Assembly: GCA_036971475.1 (NCBI GenBank)
Contig: JBAIZL010000058.1
Coordinates: forward strand, 743,501-807,500
Length of the DNA: 64,000 nucleotides
Direction: 5' to 3'
Source: Prosapia bicincta
Taxonomy: Eukaryota > Arthropoda > Insecta > Hemiptera > Cercopidae
The position numbers and the translations under genes are program-made. This document shows, piece after piece, positions 12,278 through 23,740 of the stretch (the first letter of the stretch is position 1; each line of letters opens with the position of its first letter). The notes under the pieces are model-generated. The model was not told the origin of the DNA. It did no database searches and was given only the letters and a program-made list of their open reading frames with translations.

Positions 12278-13011
12278 CAGTAAAAGCTCTTTTACACGTC
12301 ATTCTGTCATCCGGAACGTTCTATAGCCGGCACATTTTGAAAACAAAAACAAATCAGTACAGAACCTTTCTTTGTTGTTACAAGATGTGGCTCATAGAAA
12401 ATACAGTACAAAACGAATGTCAATTAACCAACCTAACCAAGAAATAGTTCAAGGAAAAGTAAACGTATGGAGTAATGCTGCAGCCGGTTTTACAGCGCTG
12501 TTAACGTTTGTTGAAAGGAGATAAGCTACTCGGCTCAAAAAGTCTGCAGGTCCCATATGCTTCATTCAAAATTTGTTGAAAAACTGTCATATCGTATCTA
12601 GCAGTCAAACAACCATGATTATTTTAAAAATCATTAAACATAAAAACATTGCTCTTTTATAGTTAACTTTACCAGTAAATGTTTTATTTCAACGTTATAT
12701 GGACAAAAAAGGTTTTTAGCAATAAATTTGCTCGATTTTTCCTTATACATTTCCTTTGTTTCTTCAATTTTTTTAAATTTTGTATTCGCAAGCGTGTGCT
12801 TTTATTAATACGAACGTAAATACAATAGTTATATATAAACAATTGTGGAAGGTAAGATTTCAACAGTGCATTCAATTTTCTTTAATAGACTGCAAAAAGC
12901 TATGCAGAGGACGTACTGTATACAGGGTTTATAGTTTAGATTCTATTATACGAAATTTTCGTTATCCGGCAACAAGCCGACCCAAGGTGCCGGGTATTCG
13001 AGCTTTTACTG
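12278..13011. mobile_element. Non-autonomous pogo/Tigger-type element
   Basis: Inverted termini begin CAGTAAAAGCTC on both sides (12278 inward, 13011 inward) and are flanked by TA dinucleotides at 12276-12277 and 13012-13013, as expected for the Tc1/mariner-pogo superfamily. Subterminal ATCCGG-type motifs resemble Tigger ends. The 734 bp interior has no transposase that I could recognise. Confidence 0.7.
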
Positions 13012-13013
13012 TA

Positions 13014-13560
13014 TTTCTTTTATGTTATTATATGATACTGACTGACTAATTCACAAATATTTATAGGGCACTCTAAGTAGCTTTAACATAATTAAGTAGT
13101 CTACACTACTTAATTCCTCAATATATATTAATTCCTACAAAATCCTCGCGATGTGCAGCCGAATAATTACTTATTTTACAGTGGACTTCTGCAAATAAAT
13201 GTGAGTAAATAACTATATAATATCCCTACTTCAAAAGGTATCCTGCAAAAGCCTGTGAAATACAGGCTTTAAGTTATTAAAAGTGATTTTAAAAGTAATT
13301 TTAAGTAAAAGCCTGTGAAATACAGTAATTTTAGGTAATTTTAATTTTATATTTTAAAAATAGACCATCTTGGTTAATTTCAATCCTCAAACTGCCTTAA
13401 TGGTAAACATTAGAGTGCCATCATCCGTCTTTCCTAACGTTAAAACATTGTTCTTTGTTGACTCGTTTTGGAATATCATTTTCAAAATTTTAACTGCACT
13501 TTTAAACTATAAAAATAATTCTTGAATTTTGTAGTCCATTACGTTCGGTGAATCTTATTT
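13014..13560. other. AT-rich spacer with a duplicated hairpin motif
   Basis: AAGCCTGTGAAATACAGGCTT (13249-13269) forms a perfect 8 bp stem; the part AAAAGCCTGTGAAATACA recurs near 13307-13324. No gene was seen. Confidence 0.4.
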
Positions 13561-13624
13561 ATGCACTTAAACAATAGCTTATGACTATCCGAACTTTAAA
13601 ATTTGTAAATTTGTTAAAACTTAC

Positions 13625-13670
13625 TGAGAGAGAACGTTTTCGATCGCTATGTGGCGATCTTCATCAGAGT
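13625..13670 (-). ncRNA. Hammerhead-like motif in Penelope 3' end
   Basis: Read on the minus strand: CTGATGA (13667-13661), then a 6 bp stem GATCGC/GCGATC with loop CACATA, then GAAA (13641-13638) and ACGTTC. Core and stem order fit a minimal type I hammerhead ribozyme, which is described in Penelope-like elements. One extra A follows the core, helix III would be tiny, and helix I is weak, so activity is uncertain. Confidence 0.4.
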
Positions 13671-13990
13671 CTTCTGCTTGGAGATGTCGGGTCAAGCGGT
13701 GACGATTTTAAAGGCAGGTTTTCGATATTATCAAAAAGTATGTGTGATTTGTATTGTGTTTGTTCGTTTAATATGTTTGTACTTTGTGTTTTTGTGTGTC
13801 TGTAAATTTCATATTGTTCTAGTGTGTTGAGATGTGGTCCTTTTTTGTTAATGTGTAGGATTTCTAGGTTATGGTATATGTCTGTGTATTTGTGTCCTGT
13901 TTCTTTTATGTGATTGTAAAATGTTGAGTTGGTGTTCTGTTTGTGTTCCTCGACTCTTTGTTTAAAGCTGCGACCTGTTTGTCCAATGTA
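13664..13990 (-). pseudogene. GIY-YIG endonuclease C-terminal fragment of a Penelope-like element
   Basis: The minus strand stays open for 108 codons from 13990 to TGA at 13666-13664 but has no start codon because the copy is 5'-truncated. It begins YIGQTGRSFKQRVEEHK, the YIG half of the GIY-YIG motif with the following conserved Arg and His region. It continues with HIKETGHKY and NLEILH, matching the Penelope-type EN domain. The upstream GIY half and the RT are missing. The stop codon TGA is shared with the CTGATGA core of the hammerhead-like motif. The frame itself is undamaged, so this copy is relatively young. Confidence 0.75.
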
Positions 13991-14003
13991 TTTTTCTATT
14001 CAC

Positions 14004-14476
14004 AACCAGATGGCCTACCCACGGGAAGTCCTATCAGTAGTGTCCTAAGCGAAATATTTCTACAACACATAGAAAACACCAAGATACTCACAAACAATAC
14101 ACACGCACACGAAATCATTTACTGGCACAGATATGATATCATAACACTATACAGAGGCAACTCCCGACAATGCGAAAAACCCCTTACTTACACTAATAAA
14201 ACACACCCAAAACTCCACTTCACTTCAGAAATTGAAACCAACCTATCCCTAAACTTCCTCGACTTAACCATAACAAAAAGCCACACACAAAAACACAGCT
14301 TCAACATTTACAGGAAACCCATAACGACAGACACACTTATCCACAACACCTCAAACCAGCCTATCCAACATAAACACGCTGTCTTCAGATCCATGCTCCA
14401 TAAACTTAAAAAAGTCCCAATGACCACAGAAAACCTAAATAAAGAACTAGACACCACAATTATACACAAACTATAG
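14004..14476 (+). pseudogene. Penelope-like reverse transcriptase fragment
   Basis: The frame is open from upstream of 14004 to TAG at 14476. It shows QPDGLPTGSPISSVLSEIF, the conserved GLPMGSPLSP-type RT motif, then a palm region where the expected YVDD catalytic box reads WHRYDIITLY, with residues lost. Downstream are FLDLTITK and the thumb-proximal YRKPITTDTLIH, both typical of Penelope RTs. The N-terminal fingers are absent and the catalytic Asp pair is damaged, so it is inactive. Open sequence before about 14000 belongs to the inverted neighbour copy and is not RT. Confidence 0.78.
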
Positions 14477-14664
14477 TAAAAAATACAAAAAAAAACACTA
14501 AAATTAACACTACAGACAGGGAAAACAAATACATCCCATTACCATACATAAACAAAACAACAAACAAAATAGCCCGCAAATTTCAAAAAATATGAACCAA
14601 ATAGCATACAAATATAATAACAATTTACAAAACAAAATACAACACAACACCAACAACAAAACAC

Positions 14665-14882
14665 CAACTCATCATTTTATCACATAAGAGAAACAGGTCA
14701 CAAATACACAGACATATACCATAATCTAGAAATCCTACACATCAACAAAATAGGACCTTATTTCAACATACTAGAACAATATGAAATTTACAGACACACA
14801 AAAACACAAAGTACAAACATATTAAACGAACACAATACAAATCACACATACTCTTTGATACTATCGAAAACCTGTCCTTAAA
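14665..14882 (+). pseudogene. GIY-YIG endonuclease remnant, frameshifted
   Basis: The plus strand reads NSSFYHIRETGHKYTDIYHN and then NLEILHINK and LEQYEIYRHTK, parallel to the inverted copy. The YIGQTGR start of the domain has been deleted here. A 4-base deletion relative to the other copy, just after LNEH, shifts the frame to an early stop. It would once have nicked target DNA for retrotransposition. Confidence 0.65.
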
Positions 14883-14921
14883 ACCGTCCTCGCTTGACCC
14901 GACATCTCCAAGCAGAAGACT

Positions 14922-14960
14922 CTGATGAAGATCGCCACATAGCGATCGAAAACGTTCTGT
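14922..14960 (+). ncRNA. Hammerhead-like motif, second copy
   Basis: CTGATGA (14922-14928), stem GATCGC/GCGATC, then GAAA (14948-14951) and ACGTTC. It is identical in core to the minus-strand copy near 13650, which implies both came from one element family. Helix III is minimal. Confidence 0.4.
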
Positions 14961-15030
14961 CTCAGTAAGTTTTAACAAATTTACTAAATTTAAAGTTCGG
15001 ATAGTCATAAACTATTGTTTAAGTGATTAA

Positions 15031-16440
15031 TATAAAAATAAGATATAAAAATGCAGATATTTCTAAGAGTACGGTATCGTTTTTTTGTAGTGTAAAAGTG
15101 GAGTTGAAGTTTTGAAAATGGAGAAATTCTTAAACAAAGAACTGTGTTTTAATGTTAGGAAAGACAGAATTGGGTACTCAATATTCCTAGCGGTAACAAA
15201 AATGATTTTGTGATAATGATGGCTGATTTAGTCTTATCGCACTGGAATTGTATAAACTATTTTTATACTGTGATCATCTTCGTGTTATTTTAATTTTTGA
15301 AAATAACTTCCAAATTAATTTTCGGCATTCTGGAGTATTTTATAATTTTATTTGCTCAAGAGAGATAAATGTAGTACAATATAAAATTGATTGCTTTATA
15401 AATTTAAATCTATTATATGAATTTAAAAGATGTGAATTATCGCAAGAAATAAGTTTAAAAAAACATATTTTGTTTTTCATAAACATTCTTCAAGTTATAT
15501 CTTGCAGAATAACTTTCGGGACGTAGGCCTATATGAAGAAATAATATTGCTTTCGCTTGCAACGACAATGTAACTTTAACACAATACTCCCAGTCCCCCT
15601 TCTGTTCTGTACTTCAAGAGACCCTTCAAGAGGCCCTTCTGAACTTTAACGTTTAACTAAAATATCTTCTCAAGTATTGCGATTCTAATCCTCGTAAATT
15701 TAATTCGAAATTTCTTTCCTCTCTCTTGTTACCTAACCCTTAATCTGCGACAAACAACTTTATTTTCTCTATTGTTAAGTGGGAAACAAGTAATATAAGC
15801 AACAAACATTTTAAAGTCAATTCCTACATTGATCAACAAAAAAATGTTTATTTTAGTCACTTTTTTTATTAAATAATTACAATTAATATAAATAAAGTAA
15901 CATAACTTAAGCGTTAAAACAGCTGTTCTACCACATAACCTATTAAATAAAATCAGCTGTTTTATGAAATCAACATTATCACTTATTTTAAGCCAAATGA
16001 ACGAAATAACTATGTTGCATGTTTTGCCCCTTTTGTGAAAAGTTTTTCTTCTATATAATAATGTGAAATAATAGAAGGAATTGAAAAAAAGACCAATTTA
16101 TTTATCTCTATGCAATATTTGTCAAGATAAATTTGATTATACATTCAATAACTCTTTAAAAATACAGACATTAGCTTAAAAGTAATAATTCTAAAAACAT
16201 TCAACTGACACCCACACCTTGATATATTAGGTGACCCAAAAAATTACTTATATCTTATAATGAATGATACAAATTTCTGCCAGGGTGACAGGAAATCTAC
16301 TTCAGACAATTGCCCTGCCTACGCTGTGCTAAAATGCCCACAATATATAAGGGCATCATTGTGTCCGTCTCTTAGTCCATCTGTAATTCCCTAATCCTTT
16401 TCGTACAAGGGGGTGTAGCGGGTAACACTATCCACGACAC
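15031..16440. other. AT-rich intergenic DNA with one dispersed repeat
   Basis: No gene was recognised. The segment 15850-16065 belongs to a dispersed family (listed separately). The stretch 16360-16440 is unique and somewhat richer in GC. Confidence 0.5.
15850..16065 (-). repeat. Dispersed repeat family, copy 1
   Basis: It shares ordered blocks with 32370-32575 in the opposite orientation: AATATAAATAAAGTAAC, AAGCGTTAAAAC, CTGTTCTACCAC, AAATAAAATCAGCTG and TTTGCCCCTT-like ends. Shorter relatives lie at 22395-22450 and 34055-34150. There is no coding capacity. It may be a SINE, MITE or terminal piece of a larger element. Confidence 0.6.
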
Positions 16441-17548
16441 GACAGTTTAGGCTCACGCAATTTCTCTTTTCTCAGGCGTTTGATTGTCTACTGTCATGCA
16501 CTTGATTGTATGGTGTCAGATGTTCGATTTGCTGCTATCAGGGGTTTGATTGCCTGGTGTCAGACGTCTGGTTGTCAGGTGCCAGGTGCCTGGTTGTCAG
16601 GTGTCAGGCGCCTGGTTGTCAGGTGTCAGGCGCTTGATTGTATACTGTCATGCGTTTGATTGTATGGTGTCAGGCGCGTGATTTGTCAGTGACAGGCTCT
16701 TAATTGTCTGATTTCAGATGTTCGTTTGCTAGTATCAGGGGCTTGATTGCCTGTTGTCACGCGCCTGGTTGTCAGATGTCTAGCGTTTGATTGTCTAGTG
16801 TCAGAAGCTTCATTGTCTGGTGTTAGGAGCTTGATTGTTTGGTGTTAGGAGCTTGATTGTCTAGTATCAGGCGCTTGATTGTCTGGTAACTGGCACTTAA
16901 TTGTCTATAATCAGGAGCTTGATTGTCTGGTGTCAGGCTTGTTTTTTTGGTGTCAGAGCTTGATTATCTGGTGTTAGACGCTCAATTCTCTGGTAACAGG
17001 CCCTTGATTGCCTAGTGTCAGAAGCTTGATTGGCTGATGCCAGGAGCATGATTGTTTGGTATTAGGCCCTTGATTGCCTAGTGTCAGAAGCTTGATTGGC
17101 TGATGCCAGGAGCATGATTGTTTGGTATTAGGCCCTTGATTGCCTAGTGTCAGAAGCTTGATTGGCTGATGCCAGGAGCATGATTGTTTGGTATTAGGCC
17201 CTTGATTATCTGGTGTCAAGCGCTTAATTGTCTATTGTTAAGGGCTTGATTATCTGGTGTCAGTACCTTGATTGTCTGATGTTAGGAAGTTGATTGTCTG
17301 GTGTTAGGAGCTTGATTGTCTGGTGTTAGGAGCTTGATTGTCTGGTGTCAAGAGCTTGATTGTCTGGTGTTAGGAGCTTGATTGGCTGATGCCAGGAGCA
17401 TGATTGTTTGGTATTAGGCCCTTGATTATCTGGTGTCAGGCGCTTAATTGTCTATTGTCAGGGGCTTGATTATCTGGTGTCAGTACCTTGATTGTCTGAT
17501 GTTAGGAAGTTGATTGTCTGGTGTTAGAAGCTTGATTGTCTGGTGTAT
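16440..17548. repeat. Degenerate 20 bp minisatellite with higher-order blocks
   Basis: The basic unit is about 20 bp, close to GCTTGATTGTCTGGTGTCAG, varied throughout. A 66 bp triplet of units is repeated in tandem from 17001 (copies start at 17001, 17067, 17133, partial at 17199). A longer block (about 17162-17312) recurs about 220 bp downstream (17377-17527). Divergence is greatest at the left edge. Confidence 0.9.
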
Positions 17549-17558
17549 TTCCATGGTG

Positions 17559-20500
17559 TATTACTAATGTCAATTTCAGTAACGGCTGCAGCTACCGTTT
17601 CCCTAAACATACATTTCACCGACGGATTTTAATGTCATTATCAGTAACGGCTGCAGCTACTGTTTCCCTAAACATACATTTCATCAACGGATTTTAATGT
17701 CAACTTCAGTAACGGTTGCAGCTACTGCTCCCCTAAACATACATTTTATCCTCGGATTTTAATGTAAATTTCAGTAACGGTTGCAGCTACCGTTTCTTTA
17801 AACATACATTTAATCGACGGATTTAATGTCCATTTCAGTAACAGCGGCAGCTACCGTTTCTTTAAACATACATTTCATCGACGGATTTAATGTCAATTTC
17901 AGTAACGGCTGCAGCTACCGTTTCCCTAAACATACATTTCATCAACGGATTTTAATGTCAATTTCAGTAACGGCTGCAGCTACCGTTTCCCTAAACATAC
18001 ATTTCACCGACGAATTTAATCTCAACTTCAGTAACGGCTGCAGTTACTGTTTCCCGAAACGTACATTTCATAGAAGAATTTAATGTCAATTTCAGTAACG
18101 GTTGCAGCTACCGTTTGCCTAAACATACATTTCATCGACGGATTTAATGTCCATTTCAGTAATGGCTGCAGCTACCGTTTCCCTAAACATAATTTTCATT
18201 GACGGATTTTAATGTCAATTTCAGTAACGGCTGCAGCTACCGTTTCCCTAAACATACATTTCATCAACGGATTTAATGTCAATTTCAGTAACGGCTGCAG
18301 CTATTGTTTCCTTAAACATACATTTCACCGACGGATTTTAATGTCATTATCAGTAACGGCTGCAGCTACTGTTTCCCTAAACATACATTTCATCAACGAA
18401 TTTTAATGTCAATTTCAGTAACGGCTGCAGCTACCGTTTCCCTAAACATACATTTCACCGACGGATTTAATGTCCATTTCAGTAACAGCGGCAGCTACTG
18501 TTTCCCTAAACATACATTTCACCGACGAATTTAATCTCAACTTCAGTAACGGCTGCAGTTACTGTTTCCCGAAACGTACATTTCATAGAAGAATTTAATG
18601 TCAATTTCAGTAACGGCTGCAGCTACCGTTTCCCTAAACATACATTTCACCGACGAATTTAATCTCAACTTCAGTAACGGCTGCAGTTACTGTTTCCCGA
18701 AACGTAAATTTCATAGAAGAATTTAATGTCAATTTCAGAAACGGCTGCAGCTACCGTTTCCCTAAACATACATTTCACCGACGAATTTAATCTCAACTTC
18801 AGTAACGGCTGCAGTTACTGTTTCCCGAAACGTACATTTCATAGAAGAATTTAATGTCAATTTCAGTAACGGTTGCAGCTACCGTTTCCCTAAACATACA
18901 TTTCATAGACGAATTTAATGTCAATTTCAGTAATGGCTACCGTCAGTAATGCAGCTACCGTTTCCCTAAACATAATTTTCATTGATGGATTTAATGTAAA
19001 TTTCAGTAACGGCTGCAGCTACCGTTTCCCTAAACATACATTTCACCGACGGATTTTAATGTCAATTTCAGTAACGGCTGCAGCTACTGCTCCCCTAAAC
19101 ATACATTTCATCGACTGATTTTAATGTCATTATCAGTAACGGCTGCAGCTACCGTTTTCCTAAACATACATTTCACCGACGGATTTTAATGTCATTATCA
19201 GTAACGGCTGCAGCTACTGTTTCCCTAAACATACATTTCATCAACGGATTTTAATGTCAATTTCAGTAACGGCTGCAGCTACCGTTTCCCTAAACATATA
19301 TTTCACCGACGAATTTAATCTCAACTTCAGTAACGGCTGCAGTTACTGTTTCCCGAAACGTACATTTCATTTAAGAATTTAATGTCAATTTCAGTAACGG
19401 TTGCAGCTACCGTTTGCCTAAACATACATTTCATCGACGGATTTAATGTCCATTTCAGTAACAGTGGCAGCTACCTTTTCCTTAAACATACATTTCATAG
19501 ACGAATTTAATGTCAATTTCAGTAACGGTTGTAGCTACCGTTTGCCTAATCATACATTTCATCGACGGATTTAATGTCCATTTCAGTAACGGCTGCAGCT
19601 ACTGCTCCCCTAAACATACATTTCATCGACGGATTTTAATGTCATTATCAGTAACGGCTGCAGCTACTGCTCCCCTAAACATACATTTCATCGACGGATT
19701 TTAATGTCATTATTAGTAACGGCTGCAGCTAACTGTTTCCCTAAACATACATTTCATTGACGGATTTTATTGTCATTATCAGTAACGGCTGCAGCTACTG
19801 TTTCCCTAAACATACATTTCACCGGCGGATTTTAATGTCAATTTCAGTAACGGCTGCAGCTACCGTTTCCCTAAACATAATTTTCATTGACGGATTTAAT
19901 GTAAATTTCAGTAACGACTGCAGCTACTGTTTCCCTAAACTTACATTTCATCGACGGATTTCAATGTCAACTTCAGTAACGGTTGCAGCTACTGCTCCCC
20001 TAAACATACATTTTATCCTCGGATTTTAATCTCATATTTCAGTAACGGCTGCAGCTACCGTTTCTTTAAACATACATTTAATCGACGGATTTAATGTCCA
20101 TTTCAGTAACAGCGGCAGCTACCGTTTCTTTAAACATACATTTCATCGACGGATTTAATGTCCATTTCAGTAACAGCGGCAGCTACCGTTTCCTTAAACA
20201 TACATTTCATAGACGAATTTAATGTCAATTTCAGTAACAGCGGCAGCTACCGTTTCTTTAAACATACATTTCATCGACGGATTTAATGTCCATTTCAGTA
20301 ACGGTTGCAGCTACCGTTTCCTTAAACATACATTTCATAGACGAATTTAATGTCAATTTCAGTAACGGCTGCAGCTACCGTTTCCCTAAACATACATTTC
20401 ATCAACGGATTTAATGTCAATTTCAGTAACGGCTGCAGCTATTGTTTCCTTAGACATACATTTCACCGACGGATTTTAATGTCATTATCAGTAACGGATG

Positions 20501-21575
20501 CAGCTACTGTTTCCCTAAACATACATTTCATCAAAGGATTTTAATCTCAACTTCAGTAACGGCTGCAGTTACTGTTTCCCTAAACATAATTTTCATTGAC
20601 GGATTTAATGTAAATTTCAGTAACGACTGCAGCTACTGTTTCCCTAAACTTACATTTCATCGACGGATTTCAATGTCAACTTCAGTAACGGTTGCAGCTA
20701 CTGCTCCCCTAAACATACATTTTATCCTCGGATTTTAATGTCAATTTCAGTAACGGCTGCAGCTACCGTTTCTTTAAACATACATTTAATCGACGGATTT
20801 AATGTCTATTTCAGTAACAGCGGCAGCTACCGTTTCTTTAAACTTACATTTCATCGACGGATTTAATGTCAATTTCAGTAACGGCTGCAGTTACTGTTTC
20901 CCGAAACGTACATTTCATAGAAGAATTTAATGTCAATTTCAGTAACGGTTGCAGCTACCGTTTGCCTAAACATACATTTAATCGACGGATTTAATGTCCA
21001 TTTCAGTAACAGCGGCAGCTACCGTTTCCTTAAACATACATTTCATCGACGGATTTAATGTCCATTTCAGTAACAGCGGCAGCTACCGTTTCCTTAAACA
21101 TACATTTCATAGACGAATTTAATGTCAATTTCAGTAACGGTTGTAGCTACCGTTTGCCTAAACATACATTTCATCGACGGATTTAATGTCCATTTCAGTA
21201 ACGGCTGCAGCTACTGTTTCCCTAAACTTACATTTCATCGACGGATTTTAATGTCAACTTCAGTAACGGTTGCAGCTACTGCTCCCCTAAACATACATTT
21301 TATCCTCGGATTTTAATGTCAATTTCAGTAACGGCTGCAGCTACCGTTTCTTTAAACATACATTTCATCGACGGATTTAATGTCCATTTCAGTAACAGCC
21401 GCAGCTACCGTTTCTTTAAACATACATTTCATCGACGGATTTAATGTCAATTTCAGTAACGGCTGCAGCTACCGTTTCCCTAAACATACATTTCACCTAC
21501 GGATTTTAATGTCAATTTCAGTAACGGCTGCAGCTACTGCTCCCCTAAACATACATTTCATCGACGGATTTTAAT
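17559..21575. repeat. 64-65 bp tandem array, about 62 copies
   Basis: Each unit has AATGTCAATTTCAGTAACGG, then CTGCAGCTACCGTTTCCCTA, then AACATACATTTCATCGACGG, with variants of 64 or 65 bp that differ by one T in the TTTTAATG run. Several recurring variants (GAAACGTACATTTCATAGAAG, TTTTATCCTCGG, TAACAGCGGCAGC) appear in blocks, showing multi-unit duplications. The left edge abuts the 20 bp array and the right edge abuts a truncated Tigger element. Confidence 0.95.
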
Positions 21576-21579
21576 GTCT

Positions 21580-22390
21580 ATTTCGACGATTCATTTTTTT
21601 TCGATTTCTTTGTCTTCGTCATTCGAGATAGGCTCGGTAATGAGTTCTTTGAGCTCTTCTTACGTCAAATCTTGGTTTGCATTTTACAAAAGATTTTAAA
21701 CTGTTAATGTCTTAAAATCCTTCACCGTTAATTCTATGTGCTACTGAGACATCAGTCCGCTAGCACTACATCAAAAGGAGAACAGTGCAAAAGGAGTACA
21801 TCAACAGGATCCTTTGCGGGGTTAAACCCCGAGCAGATTTCTCCTTCTAACATGAAAATGTTCGTGAAGCCATTCTTTTCCGAAACGGTCTGGTCTTATC
21901 CACGTTAAAAACTTGATCGACAGTGTAGCCTTTCTCCGAAATAAGTTTTTTTAATGCGTTGGAAATGAATTAGCGGCATCGTGGTCCGCTGATTCTGATT
22001 CAGCCGTAATTTTCACGTTATGAAGAGAAAACCGTCTCTTAAACTTGTCAAACCATCCTTTACTTGCTGAAAATAATTGACTGTCGGTACGAACTCTTTT
22101 TTGAGATTGTTTTATCTACACATTTAAAGGTTTGTCCATTTTTTCGATGTTTATATCACGATACACACAGATAACATTCCTCTATTGACAATCCTCTTCT
22201 CTGGCACTCTTCCTTATATAACAATAGTACTGTACAAAATAAATAAGACGAGAACACACTATCCTACAACCTGCACAGTAACTATACTGTCTTCTTGTCT
22301 TTTTTTTTTAAATAACGATACATATTAGCGGGATATCCTGTAGTTTTGCTAACCGCGAATACCGAACCCGCGAATAACGAGGGTCTACTG
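21580..22390 (-). mobile_element. Decayed pogo/Tigger element, 3'-truncated
   Basis: The minus-strand 5' terminus is CAGTAGACCCTCGTTATTCG at 22390 inward, flanked by TA at 22391-22392, a Tigger-type end. The element runs toward lower coordinates and contains a broken DDE transposase (listed separately). No matching second terminus is found, because the 65 bp array starts at its other end. Confidence 0.75.
21600..22095 (-). pseudogene. Tigger (TIGD-like) transposase remnant
   Basis: Reading the minus strand from about 22070, the frame gives SASKGWFDKFKRRFSLHN and VKITAESESADHDAA, the CENP-B-type DNA-binding domain end of TIGD1-like transposases. LKKLISEKGY and QVFNVDKT follow, corresponding to the start of the DDE domain, where the usual DET reads DKT, so a catalytic region is altered. 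After several frameshifts and stops, EELKELITEPISNDEDKEIE near 21660-21601 matches the acidic C-terminal tail. Most of the DDE core is deleted. It is clearly non-functional. Confidence 0.75.
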
Positions 22391-22394
22391 TATT

Positions 22395-22450
22395 GAACAA
22401 TAAATAAAGTAACATAACCTACGTATTAAAACATCTGATGTATAAATTCA
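22395..22450 (-). repeat. Dispersed repeat family, short copy 2
   Basis: AATAAATAAAGTAACATAAC and TATTAAAACA match the left part of copy 1 (15850-16065). It begins directly outside the Tigger terminus. Confidence 0.4.
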
Positions 22451-23740
22451 TATGTTTTTACTTAATTTAAGGTTGCTGAGAACTGAAGGATTCTATCCCT
22501 ATCAGCCTCGTCTGAGAATTTGTTTACTTTAAAAACAAATAAATAATGATTAGGGGAGTGAACATGAATGTCGATGGAATTGATAAAACACATAACAAAT
22601 CCAAACAGAAAGTGGCAAACCGACAAAATGCTTTTACAAACTATCGAACGCCTTTATTTATATTGTCAAGTTCTCATTTCTTTACAAATGTTTAATGTTA
22701 GGCACAAAAACCAAATGTCAACGTTTCACAACAACGAGTCAACAAACAGTAAAATATTACTTGAATCGAACTTGGAGAATAGTTAAAGAAAACGTTGACG
22801 CTATTGATCGGAAATGGAATGTTATAACAAGTGAAGTGGCAAAGTACATATTTCCCTGGGATTTGCGTCCATATATACAAGTTATCTAGAGCACGTGTCT
22901 CAAAGCTTTATTATAGTTTGTTTCACTTTAAGTTATATGGCAACCATTTACACAAGGGTGCGAATCATATATAGGCTACTCTTGTTTCCTAGAATATAAT
23001 GTTTCATTCCCTGTTTTAATATAAAATAATTATTCTTCACTGCGATCCAATTAAAAATACGTGACCCATCTATTATTTCTCCCAGAAACTATTCTGTTCT
23101 TCGAATCAGGGGATCTGAAAAGACTCCAGTTTTGCGAGCGGTAATAACACCCCCCCCCCGCTTCCAACGTCTGTAGGCTATCGCATCCATTCATTCCAAG
23201 GTGGGTAATATTTTATATCATCATATCTATTATACTAGTCTAATGATACCATTTAGATACAATTCCTATAAACTGTACCTATATTATTGAAATAAGAATA
23301 TGCCAATAATCTGGTCTATACAATGGAAGTATGTCTGGCAAGCGACAGTCTATAGGCGCAGTGACGTCACAAGTGGTAGAGTGTGCGGGAGTCTGAGAAT
23401 TGTGCTCGGATCGGTACCACCTTGTATTCTAGCCTCCTTGCATTCACTCTAACTTTCGGGTGGCTAAACTCAAACCTTGAAACTTGTATTACGTACGGAT
23501 GCTTCACAAATCTTCTACTGGGTGTGACGCTAGGGGTTTTATTGAAACGAAGGCTACCTACCGCTACAAAGAAGCAACTCCCAGGAAAACGATTTATCCT
23601 TGCTACAACCAAATTCGTTTCTATTTTGTGTTTTTAAATATATTTTCAAGATTATAATATTGGTTTCTTCCAAACATTTACAACTATCAAGTTCAATTTA
23701 TCTCTTATTTGTCAAAAGTAGTCCATATACAAATTTTTTT
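22450..23740. other. No recognised gene
   Basis: A short GC-richer block at 23330-23480 contains the perfect CRE-type palindrome GTGACGTCAC (23361-23370). A run of ten C residues lies near 23150. Open frames across 23383-23637 on both strands have no family features. Confidence 0.45.
23361..23370. promoter_or_regulatory. CRE-like palindrome
   Basis: GTGACGTCAC contains the full CREB/ATF site TGACGTCA in a GC-richer island. There is no adjacent recognised gene, so function is unproven. Confidence 0.25.

Larger units (their letters stand above)
13562..13992 (-). mobile_element. 5'-truncated Penelope-like element, inverted copy
   Basis: This block is an inverted copy of 14650-15030, with a few differences. 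On the minus strand it encodes the C-terminal part of a GIY-YIG endonuclease and then the 3' untranslated end with a hammerhead-like motif. It joins the plus-strand copy at about 13990-14000, so the two copies are arranged in opposite directions with the truncated copy upstream. Penelope-like elements are known for partial, tandem and inverted copy arrangements. Confidence 0.7.
13995..15030 (+). mobile_element. Penelope-like element, 5'-truncated and decayed
   Basis: The order on the plus strand is RT segment (about 14004-14476), decayed linker (14480-14660), GIY-YIG remnant (14665-14880) and a 3' end with a hammerhead-like motif (14922-14960). The last 380 bp are repeated in inverted orientation at 13562-13940. 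RT followed by a GIY-YIG endonuclease is the defining layout of Penelope-like retroelements. Confidence 0.75.

Noticed and set aside
17826..21574. Series of 64-90 codon frames with MSISVTAAATVSLN-like text
   Set aside because: Frames arise from pairs of 64 or 65 bp units between frame-shifting length changes. No continuous gene.
23367..23637. Overlapping 81-84 codon frames on opposite strands
   Set aside because: No domain, splice or codon support. The GC-richer block is short and could equally be promoter-like or transposon-derived.
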